NCBI GenBank assembly: GCA_037157565.1
Contig: JAZHRO010000056.1
Location: forward strand, 34,285,501-34,349,500
Direction of reading: 5' to 3'
DNA: 64,000 nucleotides
DNA from: Thalassia testudinum
Lineage: Eukaryota > Streptophyta > Magnoliopsida > Alismatales > Hydrocharitaceae
Positions 11,449-23,259 of the stretch are shown piece after piece. The notes under the pieces are model-generated. The model made no database searches. It was not told where the DNA came from and saw only the letters and a program-made list of their open reading frames with translations. Each line of letters starts with the position of its first letter. The first letter of the stretch is position 1. The translations under genes were made by a program, and so were the position numbers.

Positions 11449-12054
11449 CTTAATATGAAGAGAAACTTGTTTTACAGGAATGCTTGTAGAGAAATGCTTC
11501 TACTACAAAATTAAGAACAAAGAAAAAACTAAAACAAAGATCCTCCTGATGATGGTGGTGAAGAGGAGGGAGAGGCTTCTTGGTCTAAGCTCAGCTACTC
11601 CTAGCTTTGAAAAGAAGCTCTCCTTTTCCTTCCTTGAATAGCTTCTCCAAAATGGTGTCCTCCTTGGCAAGCCCTAAGGGGGGCATGCCTTTGCTCCTCC
11701 AAAGGTGGGTGATCTCCACCCACAAATTTCCTCCTAGGGTGGCGTGTACCACCCTTAAGACCTCCTCCTAAGGTCTTCCTTGCCTGGTTGCTGCTCTGGC
11801 TAGTGGTGGCACAAGAGAGAAAGGAAGAGGGGAAGGCACCAAGGGGATAGAGTATCCCCTTAATCTTCTTCTTCTCCTTCTTCTCTTGGCCGTGAATATG
11901 GTGGGATATAGGTGGAGAATATCAAGCCAAAGGATGGTCTTTAATGGTGGTGGTAGGGGGTATATAGGAATGGTGATGGGGGTGTAGGTATAGGTGAGAT
12001 GTAGGGTTAGGATGGGCTTATGAGGGTAGTTAGATGATCCTAGGGCTAGGGTTA
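11449..12054. other. S1 right part before the palindrome array
   Basis: LTR sequence with no gene. Contains short pyrimidine/purine runs and TATATA at 11961-11966. The + strand is increasingly G/T-rich from about 11900. Confidence 0.6.
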
Positions 12055-12667
12055 TTTGGCACCAAGGGAGAAGGTGTGTAGGTGGTAGTTATGTTGGTGG
12101 AGAGGCACCATTAATGGCGCCAACTTTAGGAGGGTTAAGGTGTTGGTGGTTGGGTTGGAGAATGGAAGGCTAGGATGAAGTTGTGAAGTGGATGAAGGGT
12201 GGATGTGTGGTTGTAAGTTGGTGCCAACTTAGATGTTGGTTAGGTGGGTTTTTGGCACCAACTATAAGAGGGTTAGGATGGGGTTTGTGGGTTAAGGGGT
12301 TGGCGCCAAAAATGGGTGGTGGTGATGGTCTTATGACGATAGTTGTAAGGTGGAGATTAGGGTAGTGTTGGCGCCAATTTGTAGGGGTGTATGTAGGGTA
12401 TTTTGGTGCCAACTAAGGGTAGTTAAGAGGTGGTTATGATGGTGGAAGGGTGCTTAGAGTTGTCACCAACTTAGGTTTCTAGAAGGGGTATAGGTGAATG
12501 GTTGGGATGGCTAGTAAGGGTAGGTGTATGGTGTTGATGGAGGGGTTTTTGGAGGAAAAAAGTGGCGCCAAGTATAGGGTGGTTATGGGGGTTTTGGCAC
12601 CACCTTTATGGTGGCTTTTGGAGGTGGTGATGTGAAGGGATGTGGGGTTGGTGGTTGGTGCCAAAAA
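12055..12667. repeat. Array of eleven TTGGCGCCAA-like palindromes in S1
   Basis: Copies with a TTGG-YR-CCAA core or close variants at about 12055, 12115, 12217, 12251, 12300, 12367, 12401, 12459, 12561, 12592 and 12654. Three are exact TTGGCGCCAA or one base off; AAGTTGGTGCCAACTT at 12215-12230 is the longest. The spacing is often 35-100 bases. The exact form resembles the palindromic E2F site TTTGGCGCCAAA; function is inference. Confidence 0.75.
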
Positions 12668-13440
12668 GGGAAGGGAGTGGAGGTGTTTTTTAGGTGGAGC
12701 TAGTAGTTAAGTTGAGGTGGAGCTAGGTTAGGGTTTTAGGTAGGAGGTGGACATTAGGAGCTAAGGTGTAGCTAAGCTAAGCTAGCTAAGCTAGCTTAGC
12801 TAGTAATTGAGTAGAGGAGGAGGTGGGATGGAGCTAGGGTTTAGAGAAGAGGAGCTGAGGAAGAAATGTCCGGAGCTGAACTAGAGCTAGTAGCTGCTGA
12901 AGGGAGTTGCAGGGAGCTACTCTAGCTGGCTTAGCTTGCTAGTTATTTGCTAGCTGCTAAGCCAAGCTAAAGTAAGATGGCTTCTACTGAAATATGCTGA
13001 GTTGAGCTGGGTCTGATTTTCCCGAAGAGGGCCTAGCTAGCTGGAGTAGCTAAGGTAGCTTAACTCAACTAAGTTGAGCTAAGTGGAGTCCCCAGGAGCT
13101 AGACTTGAGTTGGCTTAATCTGTATGAAGTCATCTTCAGCTGACTTGAGTTAAGTGGAGCTGGAAGTAGCTGGTCCTAAGGTGAGGTGGACTCCTGTCAA
13201 CTTAGTTGAGCTAGCTAGAGCTCCCAAAGAACTAATTGGAGCTAAGGTGAGCTAGACTCAACTAAGTTGAGTAGGATCTAAGCTGATTTGAGCTAGGGTG
13301 AGCTAAGATGAGCTGCCCTGAACTACCATTCAGCTAAGATGAGCTAAATGGAGCTTAATGGAGCTAACCCTAGCTCAAGTGAGTTGGTATCCAGCTATGA
13401 TGAGCTGGAATTGGCTGAGTCCCAGCTAGAATGAGCTTCC
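12661..13440. repeat. AGCT-rich degenerate repeat block in S1
   Basis: I count about 48 AGCT tetramers in 780 bases (about 3 expected by chance), mostly as GAGCT, TAGCT or AGCTAAG, with no strict unit length. The + strand is rich in G. No coding sense seen. Confidence 0.8.
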
Positions 13441-13665
13441 TCTTCACCAGTTGCCTTCATGAGTGCTAGGGTTTTAGGGATCTATCAATCTATTTGTCCC
13501 TAACACTCAAACAAATGTATTAAAAATATAATAAAAAATGCAATGTATGACTAACCTAATTGATGCCTAAATGCAGCCCAAAAACCCATTTGCGGAGTTA
13601 AAAACCTAAGAGCTAGATCTATTTTACGTCATAATAATGATGACAAACTAGCATTTATCAATCAG

Positions 13666-14095
13666 CAAGCTGAAGGGTAACATCAGTGTGTTGCAAGGGA
13701 CCTACATCCAACTCTTCATATAATTCAGTGCAGATTAGATTGATGGAGGTGCCAAGGTCTAGTAAAGCTCTTTCTAAGATAAAACCATCTATCTCACATG
13801 AAATTAAGGGGGTCCCAGGATCTTTCTTTTTAGGAGGGTGCTTATTTAAGATGATGGCACTGGCTTGTTCAGAAACTATGATCCTTTTTGATGATTTGGC
13901 TTGGCATTTCAGTGTGCACAATTCCTTAAGAAATTTCGCACAGGCTGAGATGTTCTCAATGGCTTCAAGGAGTGGTATTTTCACCTGGACTTGCTTTAAA
14001 ATCTCAAGCCACTCCTTAGATTGATTGGTTTTCTTTTCCCTGGATTTGTTTAAGGCTTCAAAAAAAGCTGCTTGAGAGAAATCATGAGTGTTCAA
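13666..14095 (-). pseudogene. A1 protease, N-terminal half with catalytic motif
   Basis: The frame contains KKDPGTPLISCEIDG and ERALLDLGTSINLICTELYEEL, the D-[LS]-G-[AT]-S catalytic motif of Athila/Tat retropepsins, and ends TLQLAD just before the S1 junction at 13665. A helical, Lys-rich region with cysteines lies upstream. The catalytic Asp is intact here, unlike in A4. Its C-terminal half is at 5305-5913. Confidence 0.85.
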
Positions 14096-14211
14096 ATCCT
14101 GAGTCTTGTTTTCTAGATTAGCTTAGTCTCCCAGGTCAGATTCGAGCTCCTCAAGATCTTGGTAAGATTTGGATGTAGAAGGATATGGATTGTGGATTTG
14201 TTTCCCACTTC

Positions 14212-15741
14212 TCAAGGTGACAATACAAGCATAAGCATTAGGGTTGGAAGGGTGAGGTGGGTTTTGCAAAATAGGTTGAGCCTAAATTGGGGTGGGTTAA
14301 CAAAGCCAGGTGGGTGCTTGGGAGTACGTTGAATTATGTGTGCTTGTTGCTCCCGTGTGTTGTTTTGGATAACCCTATTAAAGTTCCTTGGGTTGGAGAT
14401 GGGTTGGGATGGCAGCATCCCATGTTGTCTAGCATCTACCAATTGTTCTAATCGTCCCGTCAAATCTGTCCTCAATTAATCCATTTCTTCTTTATGTCTC
14501 AGATTCATTTCCCACATTTCTTTGAGGAGCAGACTCATATTAGAAGGCTGGGTTTCCTAAGTAGGTTGTGGCTGATATGTTCACGGTTGTGTGTACCTAC
14601 TGGGTTGCCCATAAGTGCTTGGCTTGGTCAAGTTAGGACCCTGGGTAGATTTCTGACTTGACCAAGCAAAGTTAGGATGGTTACGCCATCCAGGGTTGTA
14701 GGTGTTTGAATAGGGATCATTTCTAGTGTATCTCTGGAGTTCATTAACATCCTCCAGATAATTAGGCATTGGGATGCCTAATTCAAAATTTGAGGGCATC
14801 AAGGTGCCCCCTTGGTACCCAGAAAGAGATGGGTCCAAGTAAAGTTGGCTCATCGGTGAAACCATGGTTAGGTCATTAATAATGTGCACTACTTCCTGAC
14901 CTAAAGGATTGGGGAGTTGGGTACGGGTTAGCATAGAAGTTCCTTGGGTAGGCATAGGGTTTATTCTGAAATGTGTACCTAAGGAATTCCTGCCCTTCAG
15001 AAGGTTGTCCAATTTCTTATCCAAACTCTCTACATTTTTCCCAACAAGTTCCACCTTATCCAATCGTTGTGCTATCAGTTCTAAATCAACCAAGTTTGCA
15101 TTATCCTTAACTTCATAGACTCCACTCCTTGGTTGATTTGATCTGTTGAAGGTGGACATTGAGGCATTGTTGAGGGAATTCTTACTCATATTCTCGAATA
15201 ATTGAAAGGCTCCCTCAGCATCTCTGCTTAGGAAATTGGCCGCACATGCTACATCAATGAAATTCTTCAAATTATCACTTAACCCATAATAGAAAATATG
15301 AGCCAAGTGCCACTTTGGAATCCCATGATGAGGGCATTTCCTAGATAAGTCATTAAATCTCTCCCAAGCCTCATGTAGTTGTTCCCCAGGGTTCTGCTTG
15401 AAGGTTGTAATGGCACATCTAAGGGCATTGGTCTTTCCTACAGGAAAGAATTTTTTTAGAAATGTGCTTCCCAAATCTTCCCAAGTTAGGATTGGTCTAC
15501 CAATAGTCCTCAACCATTGAAGAGCTTTAGCTTTTAAGGAAAATGGGAACATTTTCATCATTAAGATACCTTCATTCATGTTCCTAGGGCCAAAGGTCCT
15601 TCCTATGTGTAGAAGTTCTTCAAGGTGGTGGAAGGGGTCATCAGAATTGCAGCCATGGAAGTGGGGAATCAGAATGATGATTTGTGGTTTAAGTTCAAAA
15701 TCATCCCCATCCTAAGGTACCCTAGCAAAAGGTTCTGATTG
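14212..15741 (-). pseudogene. A1 gag, main part
   Basis: 14581-15579 is a 332-residue open stretch with the retrotransposon gag core: KMFPFSLKAKALQWL, TWEDLGSTFLKKFFP, GEQLHEAWERFNDLSRKCPH and FYYGLSDNLKNFIDVA. A coiled region with LIAQRLDKVELVGKNVE follows, then a P/N/Q/Y-rich tail. 14212-14475 continues this tail in another frame. No zinc knuckle seen, which is usual for Athila/Tat gag. The N-terminus is cut by A2 at 15746 and lies at 34943-35237. It would form the particle that packages RNA. Confidence 0.87.
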
Positions 15742-15746
15742 GGCAT

Positions 15747-17773
15747 TGATGAGCCCATATTTGGGGCCTAATTAGTTACTTAAGTGCCTAGGCATTAGAT
15801 TAATATTATCGTAGCATGCATTAAGAAAAAAATAATTTAGTTTATATATAATTACTTGTATCATTACATTCATATATATATTATTTAGCATGCATTAGAA
15901 TAACATGCATTACTCTTTAGGTTGCATTATATGCATGCATTAGAATTAACATTTTATGTGAGAGTTTGAAGATAAACAAGTCATCATTTCATTTCTTATT
16001 TTATTAATCTATTTTTCTTCTTCAACTGCTGCTGTAGATGTGCGCAAAACATGCAATAATGGCTGCAGTGAAGACTAGCGGATAATGTGGATCTGCTCCC
16101 ACCTCTCTATTTCAAATCCATGCAGACGGCTACAAGAGAGGGGCAGCTGCTACCTTGTTCAAGGAGACACCGCCCCACTCCACCATCGTGTACTCCACTC
16201 CACCACAGTAATCTCCAAGGGCAAGCTTCACCACACCGTGGGCCGACGAGGTGACAGCTCGCCTCACCAAGCCAGTGGACTTGTGCCAACACCGTGAGTG
16301 TGTGTCCCTGATGGTCACGCATCTATCACCGTGCTTCACCAGAATCAACATCACCACCCTCACCGCCATCACCAGCAACCCCCCCTCCGCAGACGCTGCA
16401 ACTCCACTCCCTGAACCTTCGTCTCCCCCACCAGTTAACTTCCCAGACATCTAACACCCCCTTCGCAGCACCTCTGCATAACCAGCAGCACCCCCGTGCA
16501 TGCCCGCGTGTCCACCTCTTTTCCGTGCAACCAACACCACCATCACCTTCATCTCTCCTTTTTCTTCCTCTGTTTTTCTTCCACCTCAAGAGAACCCATC
16601 ACCACCAACACCACCTACACCCTCTCCTCACCATCTCCACACACACCAACGCATGCCCAACTTCGTGCCAATCTCCCTCACCCGCAGCAACACACCACGC
16701 GCGGTCTGCACACCTCCACTCAGCGCGTGGCCAGCAACGCAAGCCCCTCCCGTCGAGTCTCCACACACACAGCAGCAGCGATAGCCACCTCCACCATGCG
16801 TGCGTGCCCCTTCCCCCTTGCACGCATGCCCAGCAAGGCAGGTGCTGTCTCCGTGCTTTCACCTCCTGCGTGCAATCGGCAGCACACCTCTACACGCACT
16901 CACGCGTATCCGCTCCTGCAGACGCAGCAACAGCCACCGCCGCCGCACATGTAGCGTGCAACAACACGTAATTTCCCGCACGTGCCTCCTTACTACATCC
17001 CCACGTGACCGCCCTCCAACTCCACCATGGCAGGCGCGCGCATGCCCTCACTGCACTCCCTCGCCATTCCTGTGCACACACACCACTAGCAGCAGCAGCC
17101 ACCAGAACCCACCTCCACCATAGCTCTGTCCAGCCACCTCGAGTCACCTCGCACTTCACCGCGACCACCATCATGGAGCCCTCAATCTAGAGATCCTCCT
17201 CTAAGCTTCACAGCTCCGGCCATTCCCTCCTCCTCGCGTATGGTCATGGGGAAGAAATCCCCTATTTTTGTACAATAAAACTTGCATTAGTTATTACCAT
17301 CATATGCCATTGCCACTTCATCTTTTTTATTTCATTATTATGGTGATTTTAAGAGAACCCCCTTCATTGTTTAGCTTATTAAGTAAATCAATTTCTTAAA
17401 CTTAATCTAAGTGGGTTTTCATTCAATACTTGGAAGAATTTTGCTATAGGAGAAGCTTAATTCGTATTTACATTTTAGTGCCATTGTCAGGATTTTATTC
17501 TTATTTTATTGTGGTACACATTACATTGAACCCTCTCCTATTTGGCTTAAATGCAATTTCAACTTACACTTTTATTTAAACTCATATCTACCCGATTTTC
17601 GACACAATTTTTAATTATCGCGAGTTTGTACTAGCCATTACCTCCCTGTAAACACAACCCGCTCCTCATTGAGTGGTTAATTTTTATTATTCTGATTTGC
17701 GATTTTTCACCAATGGCATACTACAACATGACATTCTTCATGCGAAACAACGAAAGCGAAAATCGACTCGTCA
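15747..17773 (+). repeat. A2 5' LTR
   Basis: Matches 32875-34937 throughout. AT-rich first 250 bases with TGCATGCATTAG repeats, then a C-rich, CACCA-laden part (about 16100-17200) that opens long but meaningless frames on both strands. U5 carries ATTACCTCCCT (17638-17648), complementary to AGGGAGGCAAC after the primer-binding site except for one changed base; the 3' LTR copy ATTGCCTCCCT pairs fully. Confidence 0.9.
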
Positions 17774-17775
17774 AA

Positions 17776-17800
17776 TGGCGCCATTGCCAGGGAGGCAACA
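17776..17800 (+). promoter_or_regulatory. A2 primer-binding site, tRNA-Asp type
   Basis: TGGCGCCATTGCCAGGGA, two substitutions from the complement of the plant tRNA-Asp 3' end, two bases after the LTR. AGGGAGGCAAC then follows. Confidence 0.88.
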
Positions 17801-18014
17801 GGCTTAATTAAATCGCATTCATTCATTTGTTCACATTAATTCAAATTTTTTCAAGCACATTTAACTTTGTATCTTGTTGTTCTGGTGCGAGTGAATACAT
17901 TCTACGACACACATTCTACAACTCGCCATCACACCAACCATCGTGAGAGGTGACCCTTGACGTTGCCAGAGGAGAAATTGTTCAAGCCACCTTGCAAGGA
18001 ACCAGATTGCCAGG
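17801..18014 (+). other. A2 leader, first part
   Basis: Non-coding 5' leader between the primer-binding site and S2. No gene seen. Ends with CCAGG (18010-18014), the S2 duplication. Confidence 0.7.
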
Positions 18015-18920
18015 TGTTAACAAGGCGAAATCGAGTTTTAAAATAAAACATTGTAATATAGTCGAAATCGCTTTGAAAACAAATAGATTTTATTAGTCGA
18101 AGTTTAAGTCCGAGGTCGAACACAGGGAGCAAATTAGGGTTTAGAAATCAAGAGCACAACTTGAAAAATTGAATATAATATGCAATAAAAATCAAAGTTA
18201 TAGTGCAAAAATGTAAGCACAGAATATCAATGTATGTGAATAAGCACAAAAATTGGACGTCTGATTTGTGAATCAGATGCCTTAAAATATGGATGCTACA
18301 GTGCTTGATCTTCTTTCTTCTTTTCTCTTCTCTTCTCTTCTCTTCTCTGTCAGCTGCTCTCTTTCTTCTTCTTCTTTCTTTCTCTTCCTTTGATTCCTTG
18401 CCTTAGCCTTTCTCTTCTAATGCCTTCTTCTTCAGCCTTTTCCTTCCTTCAGTTCCTTCTTTCTCTTTCTTTGGCAACTCCTTCTTCCGCCTTCAGTCCT
18501 TCCTCCTCTTTCTTCTTCAACTCTTCAGCTCCTTCCTCTTCAGCCTTGTCTTCTCCTTCCTTAGCTTCCTCTTCAACCTTCTCCTTCTTCTTCCTTGGCT
18601 TCAGCCCTTGGCTTCCTCTTCTTCTCCTTTCCCTATAAAGCAAAACCTACCCCTACCCATGCGTGCTTTCTTCTCCTCTTTCTCTCTTAGGTTCGCTCTC
18701 CCAGAGCCGCTTTCTCGGGTAATCGGGTCGGGTACGTGCCCGAGACCAGGCCCACCGACGTGCAGTGGTGGGCGAGGAGTGCAGTCGGGTCAGGCCAGGT
18801 CTGCGGAGGCAAGGTCACGGACGAGGCTAGTGAAGGGTGAATGGGACCCTATGGTAACTGAGGCGATAAGGCCTATGCACTTTTTCCTCCTATGCAGGTG
18901 CGGGTGGTCTCTCTCTTCCG

Positions 18921-18943
18921 AGGTGGGACTAAATGTCCCACCT
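18921..18943. other. GGTGGGAC hairpin in S2
   Basis: AGGTGGGAC-TAAAT-GTCCCACCT, a perfect 9-bp stem. Copies in A4 at 40362-40384 (one mismatch) and 63887-63909 (perfect). Confidence 0.7.
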
Positions 18944-19855
18944 TCCTTTTGCGTACACCCGCAAAGGTTGAGCGCTCAATTTCAGCTGCTACGAGGGTCT
19001 TCGACTCCAATCAAGGGACTGAGTGCGTGCGCGAGGGGCTTCCGCACACTTGGGACTATTGGCCTAGAGTGGGTGAAGCCTGGAGAGAGCTTACAAGCAA
19101 GCTCCATGCTGTTCGTCAATGGCGACGACCCTCCTGTACCTGTAATCACGAAAATGGCCTCATGGCCACATCTAAATACTTAGGAGGCTTCGTCGAGGTA
19201 CGACGAGTATATTGCGAGGGTCGGCGTGGCGTGGGACTGGCTGAGTGCGCATGCCTAAAGCAACCTGTGGCCGTGTGTGTGGGTGTGTTTGGGAGCCCTT
19301 GTGGTTGAGTAATGGCGTGTATGGAGTGAGGGGTTACATTCAGTGAGGTGTTGCGGAGCTTATGGGGTGGTTGGCGAGGCAGATGGAGGTGTGGAGCAAC
19401 GGGGATGCCTCACCGGAGGTCTGGCCGAAGGTGAAGGGGATGATGGTGGTGGAGTGCGTCGAAGGGTGTTTTCAAGAGATAAAGAGGGGGAAAAAGGAGT
19501 AGAAGGGAGAGGGAACTTATCTGGGCGTAAAGAGATGAAGGGAGAGGCAGGGATGGCGGCCGACTCATATCGCCAACGTCGGAGACGAAGGCGCTCAGTG
19601 AGGGAGGTCAATGAGGATGAAGGGGATGCAAGGGCATCGGCGAGTGCGGCGCGACGCAGACAAGCGGGAGGAAGAGAAACCTACCACTGGTATTGTGGCT
19701 AGGCGACGACGGAGAGAGAGGGAAGTCGCTAGAGCTTGATGAGCGAACTGGCCGAAGGGGAAGAGACGAATTTGAGGGGTTTTCTGGTCAATTTCAAGCT
19801 TGGGAGATGCGGGGTGATTTGGGTTTGCATAAATAGGCCTCTGAGGATGGATTTG

Positions 19856-20040
19856 TGCTTGGAAGACAAGCTTCCAAGCACGGCAAGTTCGTCGGAGATG
19901 GAAACTCGAAGGAGACCAGAATCTCTCATGTGTTTGCATGAGAGATTGGGTACCAAACAGAACCTCAAATTAGGTTCACATTGGAGGAGATTTCTCAGAG
20001 AATCTCCCTTTCAATTTTGAAGGGGATTCTCTGAGAGATC
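19856..20040. other. Cluster of three hairpins in S2
   Basis: TGCTTGGAAG/CTTCCAAGCA (19856-19880), AATCTCTCATG/CATGAGAGATT (19920-19947) and a near-perfect inverted repeat with arms of about 24 bases (19988-20040, TCTCAGAGAATC core). The second has an equivalent in A4 at 43516-43545 with different bases but kept pairing. Confidence 0.7.
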
Positions 20041-20778
20041 AAGGAGAACTTGCCCTCGCAATCTCGTCAGAGTAGGATTCCCTCTGCTATAATGGCAGAG
20101 CGACCTAATTGCAAAGAACGAAGAAGAAGCTAGGGGGGTTTCTGCAGATGTTTTTGAAAGATAGGAGTAAAAATGTAATTAGGTTGGATCTATTTGCAAA
20201 GTGGGTCAAGATGAATTCCTCTTAGGTCTAAATTTTAGTACAAACCTAATTTTGACCTAAGGAATCCAATAATGAAGTTGGATTTTGGGTTTGACTACGT
20301 TTGATTAGGCAATTTACGTAAAAACCTAATTTTGGGCAAATATTTGTCTGAGACCCCATTCTAGATCAAAATAGGTTCCAAGGGCCAAATTGAAGGTTCT
20401 AAATACTAGAGAATATTTTTCTATGATTTTTAGAGGGTTTAGGTGAATTTTATCCTAACTAGAACCTCGTTAAATTAAGTGGGTCTGTTTTAGGGTTACA
20501 AGAAGTCATTTAATTCCCAGAATTCACATGAACCCTTTTCTATCTGATTCAACCCACTGATTATCTTGTTATGACCATTTGACTTATGTTTAGCCCATGA
20601 GAAAACCCATTGTTGCACTACAATGGTAAAATTGTAGTTTTACCCCTTGTTTCTTATTTGCCTCTCAGAATGGTTATTCATTGAGTTAGGACCTCCAGTG
20701 GTTATGTAGGAGCTTTTGTTCTCTTCTTTGGGTCAAAATGAGCTAGTTAGGGCTCATAATGGTGTTCCCATCACCAGG

Positions 20779-21842
20779 AGAGGAAGGACGAGGATGTGAC
20801 AATCATCTCCTCACATTTAGTCTTTGATTCGATTAGAGTAGGATTAAGACTTTAGACTTAATTTTCCTTGCACATTTTGGTTTGAGACCCTTATTCTGGG
20901 GTATAGTTGAGGGATTTGTTCCCTGATTTTCTTTTTGGCACGTGTTGGGTAACTTTTCAGGAGCTTGTTCCTTTTTATTTAGACTTAGGTTTCTACTTTC
21001 TTGTATGAATTGATTTTATTTTTCTTGATTGTGCATAAGTAAAAATAATAAAAATAAAATAAAAACACGAGCTTCCTGCTAGAAGCTGCTTGCCTTAGGA
21101 CAACCATTTAGGTGTGAATGAGCAGCCTCTAGATTTATTTTGCTTGCATTTGCGTGCATCTTATATTACTGATTGCTGGAGGAAAGGTACATCCTCTTTC
21201 TTTGCATTCTATATTGTTCACGCATGTGCATCTGGACCTTAATTTCAAAGACTACCAAGTTTGATTTGAATAGATCTAACAAGTAGTCATATTTAATTTT
21301 TTTTAAAAAGGACTAATTAAAGGAAGGACATTTAGAAACCAAGTACCTGAATTTCAAACTTGGCATGCAATTCAAAATTCAAAATCTTTTACGGTGTATG
21401 CACACTTATATCTCTTGCACCACAGCATGCGGTTAGACACTCCTTAGGTTTCGAACCGCTAGGACTAAAGCCTCCTATTACTGGGGTCTAAAGTGACCCA
21501 AACTTTAGTTCAGAGGTGAAGTTGCCTCCAAACCTTGCAGATTGAGGGTAGTTAAGAAGCACCGCGAAAGCAATGCTTCAAAGGAAGGGTTTGACCCTAC
21601 TTGCATCCTTCTTTGCTGTATTTAGTTGTGACTAAACTTTTTGGGCTTTAGGGAGGATCACCTAAGTCCCAGTTAGGTCTTCTTAGGCATATCGTAGGTC
21701 GACAAGTAGGCATGTAACTATTCAGATAACTTGATTTGTCACCTACAAGTGGACTTAAATCTCAAATGCCTAACTGATTAAAGACCTAAAAAGTCCTCTG
21801 ATTTTTGTTTGCTTGGGGAATCTAATTGTGGTGTGAGATAGA
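20779..21842 (+). other. A2 leader, second part
   Basis: Continuation of the A2 5' leader after S2. AT-rich, stop-rich, without a gene I can support. Confidence 0.65.
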
Positions 21843-23259
21843 ATGGACCATGTTGACTTTCATCCTTTCACATCTTGCCCACACCCTTACCCCCACTCTG
21901 CGATCTTCAATCCCATACGTCGAGATGGTCCATCCTTTGATGGACATAATGATAGTCATTGGGATCCGTTTTACTCCTATTATAGGAGTATTGGCCTGGT
22001 TAAGCCCCAAATCAGTGAGCAGAACCTAGGAGCAGGATTTCCCTTGCCCAATATCCCACACACTATAGAAATACCCAACCCACCATCCCTGAATAATTGT
22101 AATGGTTGGACAAAAACTCCTAGGAACTATAAGCCTAAGCCTGACCTCTCCTGATAGAAATGATGACCTCTCCTCCTTGAAGATGCAAATATAGAAAATG
22201 CAAGATGAAATGATTGATTTATTAGGAGAATCTTCGAGAGTTGGCCAACAATAAAAAGAAGCCATTAGCCACCCAACCTACCCCATTAAGGATGAAATGC
22301 ACCCCTCTATGCTAGAAGCATCTCCCATGGGAGAGCCACACCCTAAGTTGGAGGGAAATTTTGGGGGTTATGTAAGGGAGAATAACTGCTTTTCGAGGAT
22401 TGATTTTGAACCCTCCCCACTAGATGACACTTCCTTGAGAGATCCACGCCTTAAGTGGGAGGAGGATATGTATGAAAGTAGCAATGCATTGGATGAAGAA
22501 AGGTGGCAACCCGAGGAAGATGATGATCAGGTTGAGTATCCACCTGAATTATATTGGAGTCAAAAGAAGGGAATGATGGTACAATTGGAAAACCTGGACC
22601 AAGATGATAGTATTTTCGTCACATTTAATGAAGTGGGCCAAAGTCAAGTTGTTAATCCCGCCCTCCCTTCTAATCACGAGATGGAACTCAAGCCCACCCT
22701 TAGGGAACCTAACCCTGGAGAAATTCACCTAAGGAGTCCGATGTTACCAGTGTAAACCATTTACCCCAGATAGAGTGCCCTAGGGGATCTGCAGAGATTT
22801 TAGATGATTCTAGACCTCGGGTACATGATGAATCATATGATGAGGAGAAGGATGAATTATGTAAGGAGCCTACATTCAAGATTTGGAGTGACACTAAGGG
22901 TGATTATGTCTTATTTGAAGAATTAGCCCCCGAGGATGTCACAAAGTTGACCAAATTAGGTTTCCTTAGCACACCCATTGATGATATCTCTCCTCATGAT
23001 GAAATAATGGAAATTTTGAAACCAACTTCTGAGATTAATGTGGATTCACATATATACTCCGGGGAGGATTTGAGTAAAGAACAAGAACCCGGGGATGAGA
23101 TTGATAGGATAATCCCTAGATTTGTTACTTCCAACCTACCTTAATTTGATTCGGAGTCACCCTTTGATTCGCCTATGTCTGAAGGTGAAATTTTGACTCC
23201 ATACCTTGAAATGATCACTAATGAAGAGCAGGTAAATACTTGTGATATTACCAGAGATG
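21843..23259 (+). pseudogene. A2 protein, N-terminal and central part
   Basis: Three open stretches (21843-22154, 22297-22755, 22947-23144) plus in-frame continuation to the A3 insertion. The start is rich in P, S, Y, H and F. The centre is strongly acidic, with repeated D/E runs, SGEDLS and, after a stop, SPFDSPMSEGE. A3 has the equivalents DGEDLS and RSFDSPITEET, so the two proteins are related although their LTRs differ. No gag, protease or zinc knuckle is visible. The reading frame runs into A3 at 23259 and resumes at 31074. Function unknown; disordered composition suggests a structural or RNA-associated role, which is a guess. Confidence 0.6.

Larger units (their letters stand above)
5919..13660 (-). 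mobile_element. S1: solo LTR, split by a LINE
   Basis: Ends are TGATATCA and ATTTATCA with TSD ATCAG at 5914-5918 and 13661-13665. Removing the LINE leaves about 2.6 kb without coding capacity or an internal domain, as expected of a solo LTR left by recombination. The sense is probably -, because a GGAGGCAA motif (near 6040) lies at the low-coordinate end as in the other - strand LTRs, and TATATA (11961-11966) would then be a TATA box. The LINE-free right part contains two unusual repeat blocks (12055-12667 and 12661-13440). The protease reading frame of A1 resumes on both sides. Confidence 0.85.
18015..20773 (-). mobile_element. S2: solo LTR of the A4 family
   Basis: 2759 bases from TGTTAACAAGG to TTCCCATCA, with TSD CCAGG at 18010-18014 and 20774-20778. 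It matches the A4 LTRs in order: GGGAGCAAA U5 motif, CTT-rich tract, GGTGGGAC hairpin, hairpin cluster, and the AT-rich end with GGAGCTTTTGTT. The low-coordinate end is U5, so the sense is -. Open frames at 18390-18643 and 18608-19308 are LTR composition, not genes. GGACGTCTGATTTG-to-AATCAGATGCC (18254-18282) is a C-box-bearing hairpin shared with A4 and T1. Confidence 0.88.

Noticed and set aside
11070..11458. + strand frames opposite LINE ORF1
   Set aside because: Antisense shadow; the - strand has two clear zinc knuckles.
12170..12664. - strand Pro/Thr/His-rich frames in S1
   Set aside because: They arise from the TTGGCGCCAA-like repeat array; no start context or domain.
16085..17190. Long His/Thr/Pro-rich frames in the A2 LTRs (also 33173-34481)
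   Set aside because: Produced by CACCA-rich LTR composition; the frames differ between the two LTRs.
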